A DNA stretch of 64,000 nt from Chinchilla lanigera (taxonomy: Eukaryota; Chordata; Mammalia; Rodentia; Chinchillidae), in NCBI RefSeq assembly GCF_000276665.1, contig NW_004955465.1:1271901-1335900 (forward strand), given 5' to 3'. A model generated the notes under the pieces. The model did no database searches. It saw only the letters and a program-made list of their open reading frames with translations, and was not told the DNA's origin. The position numbers were made by a program, and so were the translations under genes. Numbering within the stretch: the stretch's first letter is position 1; each line of letters begins with the position of its first letter. Shown here piece after piece: positions 47,966 to 59,955 of this stretch.

Positions 47966-50049
47966 TGGGTCTGTATGGGGGGACCTGGACCCTGGGATCC
48001 TGAGGTGTTCAGGCTGGGACCTGTGGTTTTAAAGTGCACAAGACAATAGTGGAAAATACAGGTTCTGGTGGCAACCTGAGTGCCTCCCTCCCATTTCTTT
48101 CTTCTGGCCTCAATAAATTTTTGTGGGGTTGGATGAGTGGTTAGAGGAAAATCTATAATTATGACTTCATTCCTTCCCAGTCATATTTTTATCACCTCTC
48201 AGATTGCATTTAACATCCCAGTGTATTGTAGTTGAGATCAATCCTGATACAAGGAGCCAGGTTTTTTGGGTTTGAAGCCGGCTTGGCCGCTTAGTAGGGT
48301 GTGGATTTGGGTGTGGACAGGCGAGAGGTTAGCATCATGGTATGTACCGTGGGAACCACAGGAGCCTCTGCAGGATGCTGGGAGGATTCGGCGAGGTGAG
48401 GCGGGTGGTGCCCTTGGCCTGGCGCTTGGTGCTAGCTAGTGCCTCCGTCGGTATGTGTGGCTTGATACCGCTTTTGCTCCGGGGTGGGCATGTAGACAGC
48501 AGTGTGGTTGACAGGACAAGCCTTTCTCAGGAGGAGTCCACAATGAGGGCGGTGCAGGACACACCCTCTCTGCTAGAGAACAGCAAACCCAACCTGGGCC
48601 TCCGCCCTTGCTCTCTGTACCTGGCACACCTTTAAGGGCATCTCTTGTGTCTGGACATCTCCCCACAGGCTTGGCTTGAGTACTATGCAGGTGTCACGAG
48701 TGACTGGCCAGGAGCCCAGCCAGGCTTGCCCTGGCACAGCGCCCCTGCAGAACCCTCTCCTGGGAGCCAGCGAGGGTCCCTTCACATGAAGCTGTGCTCA
48801 GATGCACAGAGAACCACGACAGACCTCCTGGGGACGCTGCCTTGGGGCCTGCTTCTCACAGTATTATGTGGAGAAGAAAGCATTAAAATTTAATTCCTGA
48901 GTCCATTTCCTCATCTGTTTTGAACCAGGTAGCCAACAAAGACTCAGGAGCGCTTTGTATTCTGGGAGTTCCTGCTAAGTAGGTTCAGCCTTAAAAACAG
49001 TCTGCATTGCTTGCAAATTGTTGCAAAAGTAAACAGAGTTCCGGACTCACCTTAGCCAGGTTCTGGTAAGGTGGGACTGTTCTGCATCCCCAGTGAGCAC
49101 TTGTTCAGCCTTTGAGTTTTGCAGCCCTGAAAGCTGCTGTCAGCTGGGTCAACTGGTCCTGAGGTGGACAATTAAGCTCAATCCCTTTAAGAGGGTACGG
49201 GAGGGAAGAAATCAGCTGAGTTTGAGGCGGCAGAAGGAGGCCTGGATCTTGGATTAGGGGGGTCAGGTGCTTTGTGAACACCCCTTCTACCCTGTTCTTC
49301 CCTTGTTTTGAGGTTCTGAGGTTCTGAGGTTCTGAGCTCTGTTGACAGGATGTAACTATTTCTCAGGAATCCTGGACCCAGGAAGGAGGGAAACACGGGT
49401 CTCTCAAAACATCAGCTGTGCTCAAAGGTGGGGTTTTGTTGATTTGGCAAGAGGTTTTAATTTGTAGCTTCCCATAGCTGAGTTGTAATGATTTCCTAGG
49501 AGCAGCTAATAAATAAGGTGCTCAGCTAAATATGCAGGCAACCTTTTCCCTGCATTTGCCCAGCCTTACCTCTCTGGCCACCAGCAGAAGTCTCTGCCAG
49601 GGGTGTGCATAGCACAGAGCGGACTCAACATTGGCTATGGGGCTCCTACCACTCCCCCAGCTCGATGCTGCCTGGCCATGGCCAGAGCCCGCAGCCCTGC
49701 ATTTGTTTCTCATTCGTAAGAGCAGCTAGCGTCCAACCCCAGTTGCTTGGCAGAGCGCGCTGCAGTTTTATTTGCTGCACCTGAGCACGACCTTGTTCCT
49801 GTCCGAGGCCTTTTCCTCGCAGTGTACTTTCCTGTCTGCACTGCTCATTTCGCACTATTGGCATCTGAGGAAGCTGGCTGCAAAGATCTCAGCTCCATGA
49901 CAGCTTTGAACAAATGCAGGCCTAGGACCCGCTCACATTTCTACTCTGTGCCTTTTCTGTCCTGCACTTACCTCCCTGCCCCCAGCTTGTTTTGAATTCT
50001 TGCAGCTTGAAGAGCCGAGCTGTGCCATTTTTATTGGACCCGTTCTGGG
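47966..50049. other. Unassigned intronic sequence
   Basis: Contains an 8-bp direct repeat (GAGGTTCT, three-plus units) at 49310-49337 and possible MIR pieces near 48265. No exon recognised. Confidence 0.4.
49310..49337. repeat. 8-bp tandem repeat
   Basis: Three complete GAGGTTCT units followed by GAGCTCT. Confidence 0.85.
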
Positions 50050-50235
50050 CTTCAGATATTTACGGGCACTTCTCATGCGTCAGCACGGTGCCTGTCACTC
50101 CACCCTTTCTTTGGAAGCAGGTGTTATTATTCCAGTTTTATAGACGTGGGAGCTGAGCTTCATTGCTGTTGGATGGCTTGGGTCACCGAGTTCACAAATG
50201 CAGAGTCAGAACTTCAGGCCTCCTCCCGGCCCCCA
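50050..50235 (-). mobile_element. MIR SINE, antisense
   Basis: CTCATGCGTCAGCACGGTGC, TTATTATTCCAGTTTTATAG and AGAGTCAGAACTTCAGGCC. Confidence 0.65.
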
Positions 50236-53200
50236 TTTTCCTTCCCTGTCCAATAAATCACGCCAGATCTCAGGCTGCTTCATTAAGAAGGCTCAGTGGT
50301 TCCTTTGCGCCCAAATCAGGCTTTGCAGCCAGGGGTCCAGAAAGCTTGGAAACCTGCAGTGCTCAAACAGCATTTCAGTTACCAAGAGCAGCATTTGCCT
50401 GGGTGATCTGCGCAGAAGGCAGGTTTTGGAATGGGACAGTAGCTCATCACAGACCTGTGGAGAGTAGGCTTGAAAAACAAGAGGTGCCAGGAAAGCCTTG
50501 GTCCTGATCGCACCAGGGCCCCCCAGCACGGGTGGACTTGGGCACAAACCCGTGTGTGTGCTTCCTGCAAAGTCTGCTGGGAAAACGTGCTGCTGGCTTG
50601 GCTTCCCCAGGGGCAGAGGCTGTGCTGCCTACCCAGTCTGTCCTGGGGGGAATTTCCCAAGCACAGCCCAGGCAGTCGGAACCCAGACAACCTCCCCACT
50701 TGACGATCGCCCAGTCCCCAAACCTGCACAGATGCCTGTAAGTTGCCTGTCAATTTCCGGGCCCCTCACCCAACCACGCCCCCCATTTCGGCCTGTGACA
50801 GGCTTGGTCAACATCCCGGTGAATGATGTTGGGGAAGGTGCTGTGGGAACTTGTTTTATAATCATCACCACCTGTCGAGGGTGGAGCCCTGGGCTGTGGG
50901 AGTGTTTATTGATGTCCTTTGGCGAGGGCTTATTTGGGTTGAAGATTGTAAAGCAAACAGTGTCCTCGTAGCTGATGCCCTTTCTTCCCCTCTGGCAGAA
51001 GAATGAGAAATTCCTTGTTTCCACATCAGGATGCAGGGGCATTGGGCTGTTTCCTGCCTTAGCCAAGTTTTAGCCACTCTGAGCTACTTTTTACTCCCAG
51101 GCACCATGTGTCCCCGGGTCACTGCCCTACAGTGGTTTTCCTGTGGCACCCTCCTTTGACGGCAGGGAAGCTTGCGGTGACCCAGTTCCTTTGCTGAGAT
51201 GGCAGGAGCCCGAGGGGGACTTGCTGTGTTCGCTGTGGGGACCCTATCACCACCATGGCCATTTCCCCAGCCGCTCCTGCTGCTCACCTTTCAGATGCTC
51301 TGGCTGGTTACTGCTGCGGATGCATGGAGCAAGTGGACTGCCGTTCTCAAGGGGACCATCACACTGTCCTCTGTGCTGGCCCTTCTCGCTTTCCAGCCCT
51401 CTCCCTTCAAGCACTAGACTCTGCCTTCCCTGTCGCCATCCTCAGTCACTTCTCAACTCCACTCTGCGGGCCAGGGGACCCCAAGGGCTTCGGGCTCTTC
51501 CTCTTAACGGTGGCTCTGAGGCTCAGCCATTGGACCCCGCTCATGCCCTCCTGTATGCAGCCGCTCTCTGGATGGGAAGTGGGGGTACAGGCCTTGGGGA
51601 TCACGGCACTGACTGTGCATCCTGGACCTGCCACATGTCGTTGATCTGGGCAGTCAGAATCCTAAGCCTCAGCGTCCCGTTCTGCAGCGGTGGGGACAGT
51701 GGCACCGGTGTGGTGCTTTCGTGCCAATTTTAGCTCCTCCTCTTCCTTCCTGGAGCTTTTTCCTGTCCTGCCTGCACCTGTACCTGTTACTGCTGCCTCC
51801 GGTGGGGCCCGGAGTTGGGGACAAAATCTCCTTGGTAACAAGTAGACTAATTATAGGTTTTTAAAGCCCTAGAGGACCTCATGGAGGCTTTTTGATGGAT
51901 TAAACACTACTGGAAGAGCTAGAAACAAAGGGAGGTTTGAAAGGAAATGCAGATGCGCGCCTGGGGCCCTTGGTGCTGGGGGAATACTGGGGCCTCCTCC
52001 TCTCTGGGATGAGGCAGGTGGTACAAACTGGGTGGGGTTACTGGTACCCCAGGTGCCCCTCCAGGGATCGGTTCCTGTGGCAAAAGGAGGCCACCTGGGT
52101 GGGCTTGATCTCGTCACAGGGACTCATTAAATGCAGCAAGTTCTTTTCAGCTGGTGGCATAAGAGGAAGTGAGAGCCAGGCCACATGTGAGAAGGGTTTG
52201 GTCTGGCGTGGAGATGGGGGCACTGGATAGCAACTGTGCACTGGGTAGCACAGGACATCTGTCCTGCTGCAGCTGGGCAGATGGCAGAGAGACAGGGACA
52301 ACAGCCACACTCGGTCCCCGAGGAATCGAGTGTGGCCAGCAGCCAGGAGAGGGGTGGAAGCAGATCTTCCCCAGGATGGCTCTGTGAACCCCTGGTCAGG
52401 GACCCAGCTGAGCGCACCTGCATTTCTCACCTCGAGACCTGAAACAGAGCAATGTGTGTTGCTTTATGCTGCTCTGTGTGGCCTTTCTTAGGGCAGCACT
52501 GAAAACTGGTCCCAGAGTGGAGAGGGGGCTGGCGGAGCCCGCGGTGCTGGAGCTGCCCGTGCCATCTACGGCGGGCGCTCTGTGGCGGCCACTGATGATC
52601 GTCTTGCAGGAGGCTTTGGGGAAGAAACCTGGTGTTTATGGCTATTTCTAAGGTTTTTTTTTTAGAGAGTGGACAAAACTTAGACTATGTAAAAGACCTT
52701 GGTTTTTCAAAAACATTTCTGCTGGGTAGATCCACCTGTGACTTTTTTACCCAAGCAGAACCACTGTGGGGTGGAGTGTTTCCTACGTGTGTGGAGGAGG
52801 CTGGGGTCTTCCACACCGTACGCGCACGGAAGACGTCTCTCTCCCAATCAACAGTTGGCACCAGGGTTTTCTTGGGGATTGTGTGCGGGCGTTGGGAGAT
52901 GACATGAGACTCCCGCCTTTGGATGTGTGATGGGGATTCACGCTGTTCTAGACTGCTATCCTGACCCATCCCACACCTCATTCAACCAGCTTGGTCTCTT
53001 GGTTGACTCTTGTGGCCACTGGTTCTGCATTCTTCCCTTTGCCCCTGTGCTCTGGAAAGTGGCTGCTTGTATGGGGCAGAGGTGGCTTAGGTGGCTCTGG
53101 TGATGTCCTTTGGGTGTGGGTGTGGAATGGTGGTCTACGCTGCTTCTCATGATACAGTACTGCAGTACAGGGCGGGGTCACTGGCTCTCTGGGACCAACA

Positions 53201-54124
53201 TAGCTGAACTGAGCTGTGCTGCTTTCCTGTCCCTGCTGCTGTCCTGACCACTGCAGTCCTTGTGTCCAACCCTAAGCTTCTGTCCTCCCATGCCCCCCTT
53301 CTAGTCTGTACGTGCCACCTACAGGCAAGGAAGGGCCGCCAGCTCCTGGAGAGGGCTTGTTATAGGGCTCTGGCTCCTGCATTCCTCCCTGCTCTTGCCA
53401 GCCCTGTCTCTCCTGGGCTGGAAGAAGCAAGCTTTCCTTTTTTCTCCTAGGGGATGTCCACGCTTGTGACTTGCCAGTATCATATCTCTATCCTCAACTT
53501 TAGCCTTGTCTGTATCCCGTACAGATGTTGAACAGTGGGAAAAGGAAATTGGGTTGCACCTCAGGGGCACTGTCCCCGTGCTAGATGTGAGACTCAATCC
53601 CTAGATGATGCTAATAATGCTCATGAAGCAACTTGAGGAAACTTGACAACCGACAGGGGCTCCTGTTCGGAGATGCCTGGGTCGAAGGCTGGAGTCGTGG
53701 GACAAGCGGGTCAGGTACAGACAGCATTTGTACATTTTCCGTTCATTGTCAAGTCCCATCACTGTCAGCCGCACTAACTTCTTTCATTGGTTGTGACCCC
53801 CTTTCTTCGACAAAGGAGCTAAATATGGGTCACCCTGACCCACTTCCATCTCAAGTTCAAAATTAAGATGGAAACGTAAGTTGCTGTGGGGCTTCAGCGG
53901 TCAGCCAGCTGAGGATCGGACCCCACCCCCTGTCCTGGTTTCCGCTGCTGCCCACACAGCCACGGGCCCTGGCCCAGCCACCTTTGGTGCCGTGTGCTGC
54001 AGACACCACGCTGTGCACACGGGCACGGGTAGCTGGTGAAAGCGGGAACAGGGGCAGGGGCGGTGTCTGGGTAACACAGGGCAAAGAGTAGCCTCAGCAG
54101 CCTTGAGACAGGGTGCAGAAGTCA
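50236..54124. other. Long repeat-poor, GC-richer intronic stretch
   Basis: About 3.9 kb without ID, B1, L1 or LTR copies that I can see. Only a MIR-like block (AAGCCTCAGCGTCCCGTTCT) near 51620-51720 is noted. Overlapping ORFs near 50163-51733 are open in several frames and lack domains. Confidence 0.5.
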
Positions 54125-54345
54125 GGATCAGGCTGGCTCTGAGGCCAAGCACTCAGGGTTCGAATCCCAGCTCTTCTGTTCCCTGGGTCTTGGAAGCCTG
54201 GCAGGTTGCTTACTGTCTCGGGGGCTCAATCTCCACACAGCATTAGCGCCAGCCTTGCCCGGGTGATAGAGACTGAGAAACAGAAATGTGTGCAAGACGC
54301 TCCGCCCTCTGGGTGTAAAGTAAGTGCTTGGTGAGAGAGTGAGAG
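54125..54345 (+). mobile_element. MIR SINE
   Basis: AGGGTTCGAATCCCAGCTCT is the tRNA B box of MIR, followed by CTGTCTCGGGGGCTCAATCT and a GTAAAGTAAGTGCTTGGTGA end. Confidence 0.75.
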
Positions 54346-56982
54346 GCTGCAGTTGCTGGTTTACGTTGTGTCAGCGGTACTCTGAACATGGGGGACTCGT
54401 CTTATAAGCTGGGAAGTTGTGTTTGCCCAGAACTCTCCTGGGGGGAAACCTCTCCCATGGGACTCTTCCCAGGTGACCCGGAGGAGAGGCCAGGGCCAAG
54501 TGGGATCGGATGAGTCTTCCAGTGTCACTGCTGTCCTTGCACTAAGTGAAAACGTGTGTGATTATGTGTGTGAATACGCGTATGTGGAGTCACGCAGAAA
54601 ACAAATTAGGAGAAGGGAAAGTAAGAGACAGAAGTGGGAGGAGATGGGGCTGACAGGTTACCCTGTCCGTTCCTATGCAGCACTTCGCTCTGCTAAAACT
54701 TCAGAGTTGTCTTTGATGTGCTTTTTTCCCCCTGCACTCTAAACTGAAGTTCTTCTTAATCTTTCTGGCATCACAGATTCTTTTAAGAATCTAATTAATA
54801 AGCCTCTTTCTCAGAAAACTGGACATCAGGATTTATATATAACTGTCGTGATCAGTCCAGTTTTAGTGGTTTCTTAGGTCCTAGATCAAGTGGCTTTATT
54901 TTGACTGTGGTACATGGTCTGAATGACAGCTTGAACATCTGAATGATGCATGGCCAGACTCCTACACATGCTTCAGAACCCGGCTGACGTGTCACCTGTC
55001 CTGCTTTCTTCCAGGCCCAAATTATTTGGGCAGCCCCCCACTTGATGCTCAAGCTTCATGTTTACCCGCCTCTTAGATCTGCATCCTGTAGTCATTCCCT
55101 GGATGAGCCCCTCCGTGAGCTTCTAATTGTCGCTTTCCTTGGTTGGGCCTGGTAGCTAGGAATGGTGAAGAAACAGTGTGTAAACAAAGCTAATGCAGAG
55201 AAAGTGGGGGGAGGAAGCCCTGTCTGACAGGAGTGGTGCGGGCTCCTCCAGGCTGCCTGCAGGAACAGCATCCGTGCGGTTTTCTAGGAGATACGTGGCC
55301 ATCAACACAAGAGGAATCAGCAGGAGGGGCAGGTGGGAGAGTAGCAGATTCCACCCTGATTAGATAAGGGAGCGTGCAGTCGAGAAGTGCCGGCAGGCAG
55401 GCAGCAAGGCTGGGAAGCTGCAGGCTGAGGGTGTCAGCATGGGCCCTGTGACAGAGCAGACCGTCTGATCACGGGCAGCAAGGGCCACCTACGCAGTGGG
55501 TACGCAGAGCCGGTGTCTTTCCTTGGGGGTATCCCTGGGAAGCTCCCTCCTAGGAGGAACAAGGGACCGTCACATCAAGGATCTGCCCTTGCTAACGCCC
55601 TGGTCTCTCCTGCTGGTAGAGAGACCTGAGCCGGGACTCAGCTGTGTCTTGCAGACCCCGAGTTCTGCTTGGGGTGGCTGCAGACCTCTTGCTTGGAAGC
55701 CGTTCCTAGGGCACCATCTCCCCATAAGGGCCATGGATATTTTAGCTCAGCTACAGAAAACACTCAGCAGGCTGTAGAGGAAGCCGGGTTTCCCTTTCCC
55801 CCTTGAGAGCCCTCGGGAGGGTGGTAAAGCTGCTTCTGAAATTATTTAATGTAAAAGCTCTGACAGAGCAGGCACCCTGCTCGCCGATAGCACTTCCACC
55901 AGCGGAGGTTTCCATCCCTTTCAGGCCGCTGCCAGCCTCAGCTCTGAGAGTAGGTGGGAGGGTGTCCTCCCGCTGCCAGCACAGTGCTCTCGCCTGATGT
56001 GCTCCTGAGGGCTTCTGGTATTGAAAAATAAAGCAGGTTGAAGACCGAAGCCTCCCAGAGGCCTTTGCAAGGGAGTAAATGGTCTGTGCAGAAGAGGGTT
56101 AGGCAGATGTCCCGGTGTGTCCTCCGCCACCCGCCCACGGCCATGCTGCACTGTGTGGACAAGGGTGACATTCCAGGATACCCACTTCTGTGCACAGGGA
56201 CAGCCCCCGGCGTGGGGGCTCCCAGGCCCTCAGTGGGAGCAGCAGGGTGACCGCCCCATCCCACCCCAGGGCACCTAGGAAGCCGGCCTGTTCCTCTCAC
56301 CATGAGTATCCTGGTCTCTGTTGAAACTCCATCCACTGCTTGGGACTGTCGGGGCTTAGCATGGACATAGCACACTTCCTCCCAGGCACTGTCCCCCTGC
56401 TTTCTGTTTCGCACTGGCTGTGGCTTTGGAGTGAAATAGGACCTAGATGTTCTCAGTGCCTTTGCTTCATTCTCTGCAGCATGCTTTTCTGTAAGGTTGT
56501 TTGAAGTCGCTGAGCTTCTGATCTTTGGCCTTCGAAGGAGGGTGCCTTGTGTTGCTGTAAGACAGCGTAAACCCGCAGCCCAGAGCGTGCATGTCTTGGG
56601 GAGCTCTGAGGGGCACTGGGTACAGGGATGGCTCTCCTATCCTTGCTGTAACACGGCCCCCTCACAGTGAGAAAGCAGGTTCTCCCCTCACTATGCAAGG
56701 TGAGGCGGGACAGCATTTTTTCCCCTCATAAAGAGGTTCTGAGCCATCAGAGCAGGAAGACCAGGCCACAACGCCTGAGCTTCGGACACTCGCACAGTTC
56801 AAGGTCAGGATGCTTGGCCCATCTCACTGGGTCACAGGGACAAGGAACAGGTCCATGAGAACTGGGACCTCCGACACTGCAGGTCACTTTGTCAACACTG
56901 AGTGCTGTCCTTTGACGATCTTGTCTCATTAGGCTTGAAAACTAGTATTTTTTTCAGATCAAAACATCAGAAACTTAAAAAT
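54346..56982. other. Unassigned intronic sequence
   Basis: A possible L2 piece near 54960-55040. ORFs on both strands at 55496-56414 are not recognised. Confidence 0.4.
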
Positions 56983-57075
56983 CTTGGGGCTGCAGATGCA
57001 GTTCAATAGAAGGAACGCTACTTAGCATGTGTGAAGCCTTGAGTTCAGTCAATCCCCCGCACCAGAAAGAAAAAG
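56983..57075 (+). mobile_element. ID SINE
   Basis: CTTGGGGCTGCAGATGCAGT, GAAGCCTTGAGTTCAGTCAA, CCCGCACCAG and an A-rich tail. Confidence 0.7.
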
Positions 57076-57089
57076 CAGTCCTGACCCTG

Positions 57090-57440
57090 CTAATTACAGT
57101 GACCCACTGTAAACACGTTGAGGTAGTCCATTCTGGCGTTTTGCTTTGTCTCTTCAGAGTTGAGGTCCAAGTATGCCTATGAATAGAACCCTTTTCTGAT
57201 AACATTACCTCATAATCATCTCACTTGCCATTGAACGGCCTTTGTGGGCATCATCCTCAGTGGCTGTACAATGTTCTATTATATGGCCCTAGCCCAGTTT
57301 TCATATCCATGCTTGTAGTGTTGGCCATTTGCCTTGTGCCTAGCTTTTTGTTTTAATAAATGACGTAGTGAGATGCACCTTTGGGCATAAAGCTGTGCTT
57401 ACATTTTTAGATTATTTCCTTGGGATAGCTTCCTAGAAAT
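57090..57440 (-). mobile_element. Old LINE 3' fragment, antisense
   Basis: GGCTGTACAATGTTCTATTA, TTTTAATAAATGACGTAGTG and CCTTGGGATAGCTTCCTAGA resemble antisense L1ME/HAL1 3' ends. Confidence 0.5.
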
Positions 57441-57544
57441 TTCTTCTGATTTTTGAGGACATTGTATGTTAAGGTACTACCTAGGCCCATCTGTGCAGCA
57501 TGTATATCGCAAAAGACTTCAGGCTCAGGTGGTGTCGGTTGACA

Positions 57545-57700
57545 GTCTGTGCAGTTTTCCCGCCATATGCAAGACATAGTGCTGTGGACACTGGAGACAC
57601 TAAACTCTAGGTTTATCCTTGGGGAACTTATTGGGTAGTGTGGCATTACAGTATGCACAGATATCCTAAAGAAAGAGATGCCTGGACCTGTGAGAATCCA
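57545..57700 (-). mobile_element. Probable L2 fragment, antisense
   Basis: AAGACATAGTGCTGTGGACA, CTGGAGACACTAAACTCTAG and CTTGGGGAACTTATTGGGTA follow a conserved L2-linked block. Confidence 0.4.
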
Positions 57701-57895
57701 AGTGTGAGTCAGGACGGCATAGTTTGTTTGTGGGTATTTCATCTTGTCTTTTCTGGAGCTTTCATCAGAGTCTGCAGAGCTGCTCAGAATGTCCCATTCA
57801 GTGATTATTGGGAAGTACACGGTAAGGGAGGTGACTTATTTTTCTCTACTTAGTTTTTACAATAGAAAAACTTTTTTAAAAAAACTACCATCCAG

Positions 57896-57985
57896 GCCGG
57901 AGGTATAGCTCAGTGGTGTAATGCCTGGCTGGCAAGCACGAGGTCCTGAGTTTGAGGCCTGTTACCACAAAAAAAAAAAAAAGCC
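57896..57985 (+). mobile_element. ID SINE
   Basis: GGAGGTATAGCTCAGTGGTG, GGCAAGCACGAGGTCCTGAG and TTTGAGGCCTGTTACCAC with an A15 tail. Confidence 0.85.
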
Positions 57986-59325
57986 AAAAAACCCTACCAT
58001 CCATCTGACCAATAGAGTGAACTGAGGAGATGGCAGTCCGATGTTCTGGTTTGGGGACCTTGAGGCAAAGTATAGCAAAAGCCAGAGCTTATACCCCACG
58101 GGTGTGAGGCAGATCTTGACAGTATTTGTCACCTGTCCCTGTCCATTTACATATATAAATCTCTGCCTGGCAGTGTGAGCCCAATGCCTATGAGATCAGA
58201 TCATCACAATGTGCTGTTATACAGGTGCATGGCCGTTTTCGAGATACAGACGAATGTTACCTCATCCCTCTGCGAGAGTCCCTGCCCTCACCTGGTTGCT
58301 AGGAGTTAAAAGAGCTTCTGACTGCACAGGGCTGGTCACGAGGAGGGCCAGCCCCGCTCTGCCAGTGTGGAAAAGGCAGAGAGACGTGGCCACTCTGGGG
58401 CTCTGGGGCCAGAACTAGATGTGCACCTGGAAGTTGACGGCTAGTGTAGTATTTCTTTTCTCCAGTTTGCCCTGATCACTTCAACTGTGCGGCCCGCTCC
58501 TGCAAGATGGTTCACACTCCAGGCTGCACCGAGCAGACATCTGCAGGGCTTCCACGAAACCTGGTGTTGGCTCAGCTTGTTCCAAGAGTTCCTAGGTGTC
58601 TCATTATCCTACTTCTGTCGGGGTCACTCCCCCACATCTGCAGCTGGAGTCCCCAGGCTCCACTTGACAGTGTGTGAAGACTGGGCCACAGGCACACGCC
58701 TTGACTCAGAACCCCCAAGTCATGTGACCTTGCATGTGTTTTACCAGGCATGCTAACAGACCCGTGTTTTGTTGTTTGAGTTGCAGTTAGCGGTTTCTCC
58801 ACATCCAGCAGAGTTGTTTTTCTCTTTCCCTGACGCTTGGCTTCTGCAGAATAAATCCCCTTCAAAGTCCCTGTCCCTCTTTGATCTTTTGTTCGTGCCA
58901 GATCCAGAACCACTTAGTCTGCTAAAGGGCTCAGGCAGCATCTTGCAGTCCCTGTAATTTATATACCCATTACAGACATCACACAAGACTAATTCTTATG
59001 TGGCCTGAGTGTCACTGGCCAAAAGCAACAAACTCTACCCTTGGGCAGATGGGGTGGGGGGTATAGCCCACTCTTCCATGTAACAAAGTCTGTGACCACT
59101 GCCAGCCCTAATCTAGAATGTTAAAAAAAATACATATATAAGGCTCCAAATGCAACCCTGAGGGAGGGGGAGGCAGAATGCCAAAAGCTTAGACCTTCAA
59201 AGGGTATCATTAAGAAATTCTTCCTCACTTAATTAAACTCCCTGGGCTGGGAATTAAGCTCACATATCCTGGTTGTGTCTAGATACTGCTCCCCTTATTC
59301 TAAAAACATTCAGGATATTTAAAAT
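57986..59325. other. Unassigned intronic sequence
   Basis: Unique DNA with chance ORFs; no exon recognised. Confidence 0.4.
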
Positions 59326-59339
59326 AATAATACCTTTTA

Positions 59340-59442
59340 TTTATTTATTTTTTTTTTGGTTTTTCTCCGGTACCGGGAACCGAACTCACGACCTTGCGCT
59401 TGCCAGACAGGCGCTTTTGCCGCTGAGCTAAATCCCCAGCCC
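59340..59442 (-). mobile_element. Young ID SINE near GFOD1 exon 2, antisense
   Basis: T-rich head, CCGGTACCGGGAACCGAACT, TGCGCTTGCCAGACAGGCGC and GCTGAGCTAAATCCCCAGCC. A 14-bp duplication AATAATACCTTTTA flanks it (59326-59339, 59443-59456). It lies about 510 bases before the exon. Confidence 0.92.
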
Positions 59443-59456
59443 AATAATACCTTTTA

Positions 59457-59873
59457 AATTAACATAGTTTACACATAAAATATTTTGTATATAAGATAAT
59501 CTTAAAAGATATCGGGTGCTTCCATAAAACCATGTTATTGTATGTATATATTTTGTGTTATTTTATAAGTAAGACAATTGCTTATAAAATGTTATAGATT
59601 TGTGAAAATATTAAAGCACTCACTTATATCAGTAAATATTTTAAAATATAGGTTATGTAAGTATATTTTTAAAACTTTACTATTTAAATCAACACCAATG
59701 ACTTATTATAATTAATTAAGTCAATCGGACTTCAGTACTTAGAGTAATGTTGTGGTGTATATGATGTATTTTATATAAGGAAAAAGTGTGGTTAAAGTTT
59801 CACTACCAGAGTTTCCTAAGTGATAGTAAATAGTAATAATTGTACATAAATAGCATCAATATTTACTAACCTA
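59457..59873. other. AT-rich block ending at the exon boundary
   Basis: About 400 bases of very AT-rich, low-complexity intron with many TATA and TTAAA runs and no recognised element. It ends abruptly near 59873 where GC-rich sequence begins. Confidence 0.6.
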
Positions 59874-59927
59874 GGGGGCGGGGCTCACACTCCGGCGCCA
59901 CTGCGCCGCCTAGTGCCCGCTCCGTGC

Positions 59928-59955
59928 GCTGACCCGCTGTCCTTGCTCCCCGCAG
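59928..59955 (+). promoter_or_regulatory. GFOD1: GFOD1 intron 1 splice acceptor and branch point
   Basis: A CTGAC branch-point match (branch A at 59932) is followed by a short pyrimidine-rich tract and ends in CCCCGCAG. The branch A lies 24 bases before the exon, a normal distance. The frame upstream of the acceptor stays open only briefly (an ATG at 59913), so that ATG is not the protein start. Confidence 0.85.

Larger units (their letters stand above)
1..59955 (+). other. GFOD1: 3' part of the long GFOD1 intron 1
   Basis: Everything upstream of the terminal exon lacks a recognisable exon of any known protein. In mammals GFOD1 has two main coding exons separated by an intron of the order of 100 kb, so this stretch is read as its 3' part; that is an inference from family gene structure. 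It holds the interspersed repeats listed separately. An alternative non-coding first exon for a short isoform could lie here, but I cannot place one from sequence alone. Confidence 0.8.

Noticed and set aside
51143..51733. 196-codon ORF with overlapping ORFs in other frames
   Set aside because: Several frames are open at once in GC-rich unique DNA, composition is Ser/Pro/Leu-rich, and no splice or domain signal is seen.
59913..59955. ATG at 59913 as the GFOD1 start
   Set aside because: The first 14 codons of that frame are intron; homology begins exactly after the CAG acceptor at 59955.
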